Source: Betaproteobacteria bacterium
GTDB lineage: Bacteria > Pseudomonadota > Gammaproteobacteria > Burkholderiales > SG8-41
Length of the DNA stretch: 13,401 nucleotides
NCBI GenBank assembly: GCA_021414185.1
Contig: JAIOOZ010000286.1
Location: 1-13,401 of the forward strand
Reading direction: 5' to 3'
Each line of letters begins with the position of its first letter. The first letter of the stretch is position 1. Positions 1 through 6,634 of the stretch are shown piece by piece. The notes below the pieces were generated by a model. It saw only the letters and a list, made by a program, of their open reading frames with translations, had not been told where the DNA came from and made no database searches. Made by a program: the position numbers and the translations under genes.

Positions 1-1013
1 CTGATGTCGCCCGCCTCGTAGAGGTCGAACAGCGCCTGGTCGAAAGTCTGCATACCCATTTCGCGCGACTTCGCCATCGTGCCCTTGATCTCGTGCACCT
101 CGCCCTTGAAGATCTGGTCCTGGATCAACGGCGAATTGAGCAGGATCTCGATCGCAGCGCGCCGGCCTTTGCCTTCCTTGGTCGGGATCAGGCGCTGCGA
201 AATCAGCGCGCGGATATTGAGCGAAAGGTCCATCAGCAGTTGTGCTTTACGCTCTTCCGGGAAGAAGTTGATGATACGGTCGAGCGCCTGGTTGGCGCTG
301 TTGGCGTGCAGGGTGCCCATCGCCAGGTGACCGGTTTCGGCGAACGCCACCGCGTGCTCCATGGTTTCACGCGAACGGATTTCGCCGATCAGGATGACGT
401 CAGGCGCCTGCCGCAGGGTGTTGTGCAGTGCGTGCTCCCACGACAGCGTATCGACGCCGACTTCGCGCTGCGTGATCAGGCAGTTCTTGTGGTCGTGCAC
501 GTACTCGACCGGGTCTTCGATCGTGATGATGTGGCCGTAGCGGTTCTCGTTGCGGTAGCCGATCATGGCCGCGAGTGACGTGGATTTACCCGAACCCGTG
601 CCGCCGACGAAGATGATGAGCCCGCGCTTGCTCATGATCACGTCTTTGAGCACCGGCGGCAGCCTCAGATCGTCGAATTTCGGAATCGTGGTGGTGATCG
701 TCCGCATCACCATGCCGACGCGCTGCATCTGCACGAAGCAGTTCACGCGAAAGCGGCCGATGCCGGCGGGGGCCACCGCGAAATTACATTCCTTGGTTTC
801 TTCGAACTCGGCCGCCTGCTTGTCGTTCATCATGGCGCGCGCGAGGTCCGCGGTGTGCTGCGGCGTCAGAGTCTGGTTGGACACCGGCGTCATCTTGCCG
901 TCGACTTTGAACGCGGGCGGAAAACCCGCGGTGATGAACAAGTCGGAAGCTTTTTTGCTAAGCATGGCACGCAGCAAGTTATGCATGAACTGTACTGACT
1001 GGTCACGATCCAT
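1..1013 (-). CDS. pilU: PilU, PilT-like type IV pilus retraction ATPase (3' end cut by window edge)
   Basis: Cytoplasmic hexameric ATPase of the PilT/GspE secretion ATPase family that assists PilT in retracting type IV pili. About 337 residues are visible and the C-terminus lies beyond the left edge; PilU is usually near 380. The product begins MDRDQSVQFMHNLL. It carries a Walker A motif GGTGSGKST near residues 136-144, an Asp box (TIEDPVEYVH), a Walker B (DVILIGEIR) and a His box (GHLAMGTLHANS). Where PilT has AIRNLIRE it has SPLIQDQIFKGE, which separates PilU from PilT. The ATG at 1013 has a good AAGGAG ribosome binding site six bases upstream. It lies 50 bases after pilT on the same strand, so the two are probably co-transcribed. 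The PilU assignment rests on order, divergence from PilT and the C-terminal motif. Confidence 0.93.
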   Translation of the reverse strand, partial: MDRDQSVQFMHNLLRAMLSKKASDLFITAGFPPAFKVDGKMTPVSNQTLTPQHTADLARAMMNDKQAAEFEETKECNFAVAPAGIGRFRVNCFVQMQRVGMVMRTITTTIPKFDDLRLPPVLKDVIMSKRGLIIFVGGTGSGKSTSLAAMIGYRNENRYGHIITIEDPVEYVHDHKNCLITQREVGVDTLSWEHALHNTLRQAPDVILIGEIRSRETMEHAVAFAETGHLAMGTLHANSANQALDRIINFFPEERKAQLLMDLSLNIRALISQRLIPTKEGKGRRAAIEILLNSPLIQDQIFKGEVHEIKGTMAKSREMGMQTFDQALFDLYEAGDI

Positions 1014-1063
1014 TACGCACTCCTTGATGGCATTGAGCGGTCACCGCGGTAAAACGGCAATGC

Positions 1064-2104
1064 TTACTTGAAATTGTCCTTGTTGGCGGCCTTGGTGCGC
1101 GCCTCGTCAACCGACACGATGTTGCGTTTCACCAGTTCCAGCAGGTTCTGGTCGAGCGTCTGCATGCCGAACGACTGGCCGGTCTGGATCGCGGAATACA
1201 TCTGCGCGACCTTGGCTTCGCGTATCAGGTTGCGGATGGCCGGCGTGCCGATCATGATCTCGTGCGCGGCGGCGCGTCCGCTGCCGTCCTTGGTCTTGAG
1301 CAGCGACTGCGAAATGACCGCACGCAGCGACTCCGACAACATGGCGCGGATCATTTCCTTTTCTTCCGCGGGGAACACGTCGATGATACGGTCGATGGTC
1401 TTGGCGGCGGAACTGGTGTGCAGCGTGCCGAACACCAAGTGGCCGGTTTCGGCGGCGGTCATTGCCAGCCGGATGGTTTCCAGGTCGCGCATTTCGCCGA
1501 CCAGGATCACGTCCGGGTCTTCGCGCAGCGCCGAACGCAGCGCATTGGCGAACGACAGCGTATGCGGACCCACTTCGCGCTGGTTGATCAGGCACTTCTT
1601 GGATTCGTGCACGAACTCGATCGGGTCCTCGACGGTCAGGATGTGGCCCATTTCGGTTTCGTTTTTGTGATTCACCATCGCCGCCAGCGTGGTCGACTTG
1701 CCGGAACCGGTCGGCCCCGTCACCAGCACCATGCCGCGCGGCTGGTCGGCGATGTCGCCGAAAATCTTCGGCGCTTTCAAATCCTCGAGCGACAGGATCT
1801 TGGATGGAATGGTCCGCATGACGGCCGCCGCGCCCCGCTGCTGGACGAACGCGTTGACGCGGAACCGCGCCAGATTGGGAATCGCAAACGAGAAGTCGCA
1901 CTCGAGATTTTCTTCGTAGAACTTGCGCTGACCGTCGTTCATGATGTCGTACACCATGCCGTGCACGTCCTTGTGCTCCATCGCCGGCAGGTTGATGCGC
2001 CGGATGTCGCCGTGCACGCGGATCATCGGCGGCAAACCTGATGACAGATGCAGGTCGGAGGCCTTGTTTTTGACGACAAACGCGAGCAGTTCGGAGATGT
2101 CCAT
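1064..2104 (-). CDS. pilT: PilT, type IV pilus twitching motility retraction ATPase
   Basis: Hexameric ATPase at the cytoplasmic base of the type IV pilus that drives pilin depolymerisation, and so retraction, twitching and DNA uptake. The protein is 346 residues, the normal PilT length. An N-terminal PAS-like domain (about 1-110) includes KASDLHLSSGLPP. The RecA-like core follows: Walker A GPTGSGKST at 130-138, Asp box VEDPIEFVH from 158, Walker B DVILVGEMRD from 198, and His box GHLVFGTLHT at 221-230. The PilT-specific AIRNLIRE motif needed for retraction is at 289-296. All key residues are intact. The ATG at 2104 is preceded by GAGGAAA at a suitable distance. The gene is divergent from yggS with 92 bases between them, and pilU follows downstream. 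Confidence 0.97.
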   Translation of the reverse strand: MDISELLAFVVKNKASDLHLSSGLPPMIRVHGDIRRINLPAMEHKDVHGMVYDIMNDGQRKFYEENLECDFSFAIPNLARFRVNAFVQQRGAAAVMRTIPSKILSLEDLKAPKIFGDIADQPRGMVLVTGPTGSGKSTTLAAMVNHKNETEMGHILTVEDPIEFVHESKKCLINQREVGPHTLSFANALRSALREDPDVILVGEMRDLETIRLAMTAAETGHLVFGTLHTSSAAKTIDRIIDVFPAEEKEMIRAMLSESLRAVISQSLLKTKDGSGRAAAHEIMIGTPAIRNLIREAKVAQMYSAIQTGQSFGMQTLDQNLLELVKRNIVSVDEARTKAANKDNFK

Positions 2105-2196
2105 TATAATTTCCTCGTTGCGGCAAAGAGGGTCGGCGCGATGCGCATGCTGCGGCGCGGCGTCAGTCGGATAAATCGCTCAATTTCCACGAAATT

Positions 2197-2744
2197 ATGG
2201 CCACAATCGGGGTCAACTTGCAAGCCGTAAGACAGCGCATCGCCGACGCCGCGCGCGCCTGCGGACGCGAACCTGCCGCAGTCGGGCTCATCGCCGTCAG
2301 TAAAACGTTCGGCGCCGACGCCGTAGCTGCCGCGCACGCGTGCGGACAGCGTGTTTTCGGCGAAAACTACGTGCAGGAAGCGGTAGACAAGGTGGCCTCG
2401 CTCGCGACGCTGCCAGCGCCGCCGATCGAGTGGCACTTTATCGGTCCAATCCAGAGCAACAAGACGCGCCAGATCGCGGAAAACTTCGCGTGGGTACACA
2501 GCATCGACCGCGCCAAAATCGCGGAACGCCTTGCCGCGGCGCGCCCCGACTCGCAGCCGCCCCTGCAGGTCTGCATACAAATCAACATCGGCGATGAAAA
2601 TACCAAGAGCGGCGTCGCGCCCGCCGATGCCTTGGCGCTCGCGCACGCAATCGCGGCGCTGCCGATCTCGAAGCGGCGATTGCCGAGGGTGCCACGCTGG
2701 TGCGCGTCGGCACCGCAATATTCGGGGAACGACAAGCACGTTAA
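2197..2744 (+). pseudogene. yggS: YggS/PLPBP pyridoxal-phosphate homeostasis protein, disrupted by an internal out-of-frame deletion
   Basis: YggS (PROSC/PLPBP family) binds PLP in a TIM barrel and buffers the vitamin B6 pool. Residues 1-156 are typical: AVSKTF with the PLP lysine K36, FGENYVQEA, WHFIGPIQSNK and VCIQINIGDE. After AIAALP (codon ending at 2664) the reading frame loses homology. The proper C-terminus, from DLEAAIAEG through LVRVGTAIFG and ending GERQAR, lies directly at the junction in another frame (codons from 2664, TAA at 2742-2744). Together the parts give 182 residues against about 230 normally, so some 50 codons are gone, including the usual GLMAIP and SMGMS segments. The deleted length must be one more than a multiple of three. 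GCCG at 2661-2664 may be the junction microhomology (inference). The shifted frame would read on through the adjacent palindrome to 2868. Assembly error is a real alternative. Confidence 0.85.
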
Positions 2745-2854
2745 CCGCCAAGGCGCCAAGGCCGCCGAGAAGAAGCTAATCAAAACGATTCGGCGGCTTG
2801 AAGTTATCATATGCAATTACCATAGTTCTTGGCGGACTTGGCGCCTTGGCGGTT
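2743..2854. repeat. Long imperfect palindrome (MITE-like), 29-base arms
   Basis: The left arm 2743-2771 begins AACCGCCAAGGCGCCAAG. It pairs with the right arm 2826-2854 at 27 of 29 positions; the mismatches are at arm positions 19 and 26. The arms flank a 54-base AT-richer spacer (2772-2825) with no evident gene. Each arm is made of near-tandem units of 8-9 bases (CCGCCAAG, GCGCCAAG, GCCGCCGAG). The left end overlaps the TAA of the original yggS frame, and the right end is 23 bases before proC. The structure has no transposase and no clear U-tract for an intrinsic terminator. From memory, this arm sequence resembles a palindromic repeat dispersed in many environmental bacterial genomes. That is unverified here, since only one copy lies in the window. 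It could form a strong hairpin in the yggS-proC transcript. Confidence 0.85.
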
Positions 2855-2877
2855 CAATCGGCTTTTAAGGTTTCTTC

Positions 2878-3690
2878 ATGAACATTACCTTCATTGGCGG
2901 CGGCAACATGGCGAACGCCATCATCGGCGGCCTGCTCAAGAAAGGCTATGCCGCGGATGCGCTGCGCGTTATCGAAATCGACGCCGCGGCGCGCGCCAAA
3001 CTCGCGCAGCAATATTCAGTCGCCACCTGCGAGCGCATCGACGCGGCAGCAGTCGCCGCCGATTGCGTGGTACTCGCGATCAAGCCGCAGAACATGCGCG
3101 AAGTCGCCACCGCATTGCGCCCGCACATCAAGCAGCAACTCGTCATCAGCATCGCCGCCGGCATCCGCGGCACCGATCTCGCGCGCTGGCTCGGCGGTTA
3201 TTCGCGGATCGTGCGCGCCATGCCCAACACGCCGGCGCTGGTCGGCGCGGGTTGCACTGGTCTATATGCGATGCCCGGCGCAACCAAAGAGGACGCCGCG
3301 AGCGCCGAAGCCGTCCTTGGCGCGGTCGGCACCACGCTCATCGTCCAGAGCGAAGAGCAACTTGACGCCATCACCGCGGTGTCCGGCAGCGGACCGGCCT
3401 ACGTGTTTTATTTCATCGAAGCGTTGCAGCAGGCAGCGCTCGATCTCGGCCTCGCGCCGGACGCCGCGCGCCGCCTCGCCATTGAAACCTTTGCCGGCGC
3501 GGTAAAACTTGCCGCCGAAAGCCCCGAAGACGCCGCGACCCTGCGCGCACGCGTCACGTCGAAAGGCGGCACCACCGCGGCAGCACTCGCCAGCATGCAG
3601 ACCGCGCGCGTTAAAGAGGCGATCGTTAGCGCCGTTAAAGCGGCCAACGAGCGCAGCCGCGAACTCGGTATCGAATTGGGCAAGGACTAA
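2878..3690 (+). CDS. proC: Pyrroline-5-carboxylate reductase
   Basis: Cytoplasmic enzyme of the last step of proline synthesis, reducing 1-pyrroline-5-carboxylate to L-proline with NAD(P)H. The product is 270 residues, the usual family length. The N-terminal Rossmann fold shows the dinucleotide-binding GGGNMA at 7-12, then VLAIKPQ near 65-71 and AMPNTPA at 114-120. The C-terminal dimerisation and substrate domain shows VSGSGPAYVF at 168-177 and the signature VTSKGGTT at 226-233. All are intact. The ATG at 2878 has a modest AAGG upstream. The gene follows the broken yggS and the palindrome, and yggT begins four bases after its stop, so it should be part of a yggS-proC-yggT-yggU transcript unless the palindrome interrupts it. 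Confidence 0.97.
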   Translation: MNITFIGGGNMANAIIGGLLKKGYAADALRVIEIDAAARAKLAQQYSVATCERIDAAAVAADCVVLAIKPQNMREVATALRPHIKQQLVISIAAGIRGTDLARWLGGYSRIVRAMPNTPALVGAGCTGLYAMPGATKEDAASAEAVLGAVGTTLIVQSEEQLDAITAVSGSGPAYVFYFIEALQQAALDLGLAPDAARRLAIETFAGAVKLAAESPEDAATLRARVTSKGGTTAAALASMQTARVKEAIVSAVKAANERSRELGIELGKD

Positions 3691-3694
3691 ACTC

Positions 3695-4270
3695 GTGTTG
3701 GCGCAAACCCTGATTTTCCTGCTGACGACGGTCGGTGACCTGTTCGTGCTGGCATTGCTGCTGCGGTTCGTCCTGCAATGGCTGCGTGCGCCGGCGCGCA
3801 ACCAGTTGTCCGAATTCCTGGCGGCGCTCACCAACTTCATCGTGCTGCCGGCGCGCCGCGTGATTCCCGGCTGGTGGGGGCTAGACCTCGCAACGCTCGT
3901 CGTGGCGTGGCTGGTAGCGGCGCTGCAGCTGTGGCTGGTGCTGCAGATCAAGGGGTACGAACTGGGCTCGGCCGCCGGTGTTGCGCTGGCCGCGGTCGCC
4001 GCACTCGCCGCCATCGACATCGCACGGCTCGCGGTCTACGTGGTGATGATCGCCGTCGTCCTGCAGGCGGTGCTGAGCTGGGTCAATCCGCAAAGCGCGC
4101 TGGCGCCGGTGCTCACCGTCGTAACGCGTCCCTTCCTGCGGCCGTTTCAGAAGGTAGTGCCGACGGTCGCCAACGTCGACCTGTCGCCATTGATCGTGTT
4201 GCTTATCTGCCAGCTCCTGATCGCGGTCCCCCTGCTCTGGCTGGAAAAGGCGGTCGGGCGCCTGCTTTAG
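3695..4270 (+). CDS. yggT: YggT family integral membrane protein
   Basis: Inner-membrane protein of the YGGT family, whose exact function is not established; in other bacteria its relatives are linked to osmotic stress and to membrane or division site organisation. The product is 191 residues starting with GTG at 3695 (TTG at 3698 is the alternative), four bases after the proC stop, with AAGGAC at the end of proC as a possible ribosome binding site. The protein is a tandem duplication typical of the family. Each half has a hydrophobic helix, a conserved loop with aromatic, proline and arginine residues (LPARRVIPGWWGLD; TRPFLRPFQKVVP), then a second helix. Membrane segments are roughly 4-29, 64-85, 94-129 and 163-183. 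Its neighbours yggS and proC are the usual ones for this gene. Confidence 0.93.
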   Translation: MLAQTLIFLLTTVGDLFVLALLLRFVLQWLRAPARNQLSEFLAALTNFIVLPARRVIPGWWGLDLATLVVAWLVAALQLWLVLQIKGYELGSAAGVALAAVAALAAIDIARLAVYVVMIAVVLQAVLSWVNPQSALAPVLTVVTRPFLRPFQKVVPTVANVDLSPLIVLLICQLLIAVPLLWLEKAVGRLL

Positions 4271-4286
4271 GCGCGTCGCCTCCCCA

Positions 4287-4613
4287 TTGAGCTGGTACCG
4301 CTACGACCCGGAGCTGCGCCGGGTCACCCTGACCCTGCACATCCAGCCCAACGCGCGGGCCAGCGCCGTGGCCGGGCGTTACGGCGACGCGCTGAAAGTG
4401 AAAGTGGCGGCGCCTGCCGTCGACGACAAGGCAAATTTTGCGTTGATTGACTTTTTACATCAATGGTTTAAGCTGCCTGTCAGGGACATAAAAATCAGGC
4501 AGGGTGCGCGTGGCCGACGCAAGATAGTCGAATTAAACGACGCCGGGCCCGCCATCGTGGCCATACTCGCAAGCATAGACGCCACATGCCCAACCAACTC
4601 GAACAACGCATAG
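4287..4613 (+). CDS. yggU: DUF167 family protein (YggU)
   Basis: Small soluble protein of the DUF167/YggU family, whose function is unknown. The 108 residues begin MSWYRYDPE with a TTG start at 4287; no in-frame ATG fits, and the N-terminal motif WYR matches the family, so TTG is preferred even though no good ribosome binding site precedes it. The family core is clear: LHIQPNARAS, then GDALKVKVAAP, then DDKANFALIDFL, then QGARGRRKIVEL. The last residues (about 95-108) are not family-typical and are encoded in the 28 bases that overlap the start of the next gene (4586). yggU after yggT is a common arrangement; coupling to a dynamin-like gene is unusual to me. It is probably translated as part of the yggS-proC-yggT series. 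Confidence 0.88.
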   Translation: MSWYRYDPELRRVTLTLHIQPNARASAVAGRYGDALKVKVAAPAVDDKANFALIDFLHQWFKLPVRDIKIRQGARGRRKIVELNDAGPAIVAILASIDATCPTNSNNA

Positions 4614-6475
4614 CCCAGTTCACTTCCTGGCGCGAAAAACTGGTCGCCTCGATCGACGAGTTCCGCGTCTGGCAGGATTCGTACGGCCAGGCCGACATCG
4701 AGCAGACGCTGCGCATCTACGACCTCGTCGAAGGCCTGCGCAACGACCGCATACGCCTCGCGTTCATGGGCGAGTCGGCGGAAGACAAGATCGGGCTGAT
4801 CAACGCGCTGCTGTTTGCCGATATGCCCGGCGGCCTGCTGCCGCTGGGCCCGGGCTGCGAATTCCTGTGCGCCACCGAGATTTTCCACGACCCCAGCGAG
4901 TCGCCGTACGTGCGCGTGCTGCCGATGGAAACGCGCAAGCGCGAAGACAGCATCGCCACCCTGCGGCGCAGCCCGGTCGACTGGATAACGATGCGGCTGA
5001 ATCCGGAATCGCCCGAATCCATCGCGGAAGCCACGCGCAGCCTGATGGAGTCGCGCGCCGTCAGCGTCGACGAAGCGAAATCGCTGACGCTCACCAACGT
5101 CGAACGCAGCGGTGACGCCGTCATGATCCCGGCGTGGCGCTACGCGCTCATCAACCTGCCGCACCCGATGCTGAAAAGCGGCCTGATCGCCCTCTACAGC
5201 CCCGGCTCGCACATGCTGGCCGCGGAACCGGAAGTCGCCATGCGCATCGCCGCTAGCGCGCAATCGCTCTTGATGGTGCTCGGCCGCGAACTGACGCCGG
5301 CTGCACGGGACGTGTGGAAACAGTTCGTGCAAAACTCGCAGGCGCATAAATTCACGGTGCTGGACAGCGGCTCGGGCGCCGACGCGGCGGCCGAAGCCGC
5401 AGTGGTGCAGGCGTTCGGCATACCGGCGTCCAACGTGCTGTCGCTCCCGATCAAAGAGGCCGTGGCCGCACGGCTCGCGCATACCGACGCCGCCGACGCG
5501 GAAACGGGCTTCTCCAGACTCGAAAAAATGCATGCCGAAAAGCTGGTGCCGGAGCGCCAGGCCCTGCTGCTGGCCGCCGTGGCGAAGGAAATCGGCCCGC
5601 TGGTGCAATCGGCGCGTCAGGCTGTAGCGGCGCGGTTCATCGCGACCATCAAGGAAATGCAGGATCTGACGTCGACCTCGGGCAAGAACCAGAGCGTTGC
5701 GCAGGACATGCTGACGCGCCTGGAAGCCGAGCGCAAAAACTACCAGAAAAGCGTCGCCGCATTCAACGTCACTTACTCCGACCTGACGGCCAAGGGCCAG
5801 GAACTGCTCGCCACCCTGCACGACGACCGCATCGAGGAAATTCTCTCCCACGACCGCGAATTCATCCAGGGCGCGTGGACCACGGCCGGCATGTGGAAAA
5901 GTATCCAGGGGCTGTTCGGCTATTTCACCACCCAGGTCGAGAAAATACTCAATTACGCTGTCAAGCTGCGCGAAGCCGTTGAAGGCATCTACCAGCAGTT
6001 TCACGAGAATTTCGGGCTCGCCAAACTGAGCCCGCCGCCGCTGACGCTCGAAAAGCACCTCGACTCCATGCATGCGCTCGAAGCCAACGCGCGCGCGTTC
6101 TGCCACGACCCGATCAACATCGCGACCTACAAGGATTTCCTGGTAAAGAAGTTCTACGACGGGCTGGTCGAAGAGGCGCGCCAGACGTTTGAACTCACGC
6201 GGCTCGACACCGAGCACTGGCTGCGCGGCGCGCTGGGCCCCTTGAACGGCCAGATCATGGAACGCCAGAAACTGATGTTAAAACGCGTCGAAAACCTGCG
6301 CGACCTGAAAGACAACCAGACCTCCGTGCAGGAACGCATCAAGACCCTCGATACCCAGCGCCAGGCGCTGAAGAAACAGGGCGAACACCTCGACCAGTTG
6401 CGCTCCAATCTCGCGCTGACCGCGCCGCCGGCCGGCAAGCCTGCGGGCGCGGCCAAACCGGCGCTGTCGGGGTAA
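4586..6475 (+). CDS. Dynamin-like protein with degenerate GTPase motifs (pseudo-GTPase paralogue)
   Basis: A 629-residue relative of bacterial dynamin-like proteins and tandem paralogue of the gene at 6635. The two align without gaps over the first 170 residues; 30 of the first 60 residues are identical. Where the partner has a usable P-loop, this protein has GESAEDKI at 62-69 (Lys kept, Gly and Ser/Thr lost). The switch I threonines are E92-F93. The G3 position is YSPG at 204-207 with the Asp lost, and the G4 position is DSGS at 260-263 instead of NKID. GTP hydrolysis is therefore unlikely (inference). The rest looks intact: a helical, partly coiled region from about 320 to 610, a conserved AWTTAGMWK stretch near 430, and a block at 505-557 with 38 of 53 residues identical to the partner. 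The tail ends AAKPALSG. The ATG lies inside yggU (28-base overlap), suggesting translational coupling; the ribosome binding site is weak. Confidence 0.82.
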   Translation: MPNQLEQRIAQFTSWREKLVASIDEFRVWQDSYGQADIEQTLRIYDLVEGLRNDRIRLAFMGESAEDKIGLINALLFADMPGGLLPLGPGCEFLCATEIFHDPSESPYVRVLPMETRKREDSIATLRRSPVDWITMRLNPESPESIAEATRSLMESRAVSVDEAKSLTLTNVERSGDAVMIPAWRYALINLPHPMLKSGLIALYSPGSHMLAAEPEVAMRIAASAQSLLMVLGRELTPAARDVWKQFVQNSQAHKFTVLDSGSGADAAAEAAVVQAFGIPASNVLSLPIKEAVAARLAHTDAADAETGFSRLEKMHAEKLVPERQALLLAAVAKEIGPLVQSARQAVAARFIATIKEMQDLTSTSGKNQSVAQDMLTRLEAERKNYQKSVAAFNVTYSDLTAKGQELLATLHDDRIEEILSHDREFIQGAWTTAGMWKSIQGLFGYFTTQVEKILNYAVKLREAVEGIYQQFHENFGLAKLSPPPLTLEKHLDSMHALEANARAFCHDPINIATYKDFLVKKFYDGLVEEARQTFELTRLDTEHWLRGALGPLNGQIMERQKLMLKRVENLRDLKDNQTSVQERIKTLDTQRQALKKQGEHLDQLRSNLALTAPPAGKPAGAAKPALSG

Positions 6476-6634
6476 TCGCGGCCAGTCCCGTCCAAGCTGC
6501 CCCCCCCGTGCCGGGTATGCGTGCCGCCCGAACCGGGTTATCATGTCGCGCGGTGAGCATAAGCGCCGGAAAAGGTTCGGCTTTTCCCGACCCCGGTCGC
6601 CAGAACGGATAGTGCTCGCCATTTTTGACCAACT
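6476..6634 (+). other. 159-base spacer between the dynamin-like paralogues, with C8 tract and small hairpin
   Basis: This is the longest non-coding gap in the window. It holds a run of eight C at about 6500-6507 and a 7-base-pair perfect hairpin (GGAAAAG at 6568-6574, CTTTTCC at 6581-6587, 6-base loop). No T-run follows the hairpin, so it is not a typical intrinsic terminator. I see no convincing -35/-10 pair and no purine-rich ribosome binding site directly before the ATG at 6635. It may be a leader that sets expression of the second paralogue separately, but nothing here proves that. Confidence 0.4.

Noticed and set aside
1030..1063. Inverted repeat GCATTG/CAATGC between pilT and pilU
   Set aside because: Only six base pairs with a 22-base loop and no T-run; likely chance.
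1..2104. pilT/pilU as an unusual tandem duplication
   Set aside because: Adjacent pilT and pilU are the normal arrangement in many proteobacteria.
2105..2110. TATAAT as a -10 promoter box for yggS
   Set aside because: The nearest TTGACG (2070-2075) is 29 bases away, too far, and the sequence coincides with the pilT ribosome binding region on the other strand.
2665..2868. The extended tail of the shifted yggS frame as a novel C-terminal domain
   Set aside because: It is the wrong frame of the true YggS C-terminus followed by a translation of the palindrome; no sign of selection as protein.
2829..3365. An open frame of 178 codons starting in the palindrome
   Set aside because: It overlaps proC in another frame and is very arginine-rich; proC is unmistakable.
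4460..6217. A 585-codon open frame on the minus strand
   Set aside because: It lies wholly opposite the dynamin-like gene with its recognisable family sequence. Its arginine- and histidine-rich composition is typical of a shadow frame in GC-rich DNA.
6568..6587. Hairpin as an intrinsic terminator between the dynamin-like genes
   Set aside because: The 7-base-pair stem is not followed by a T-run.
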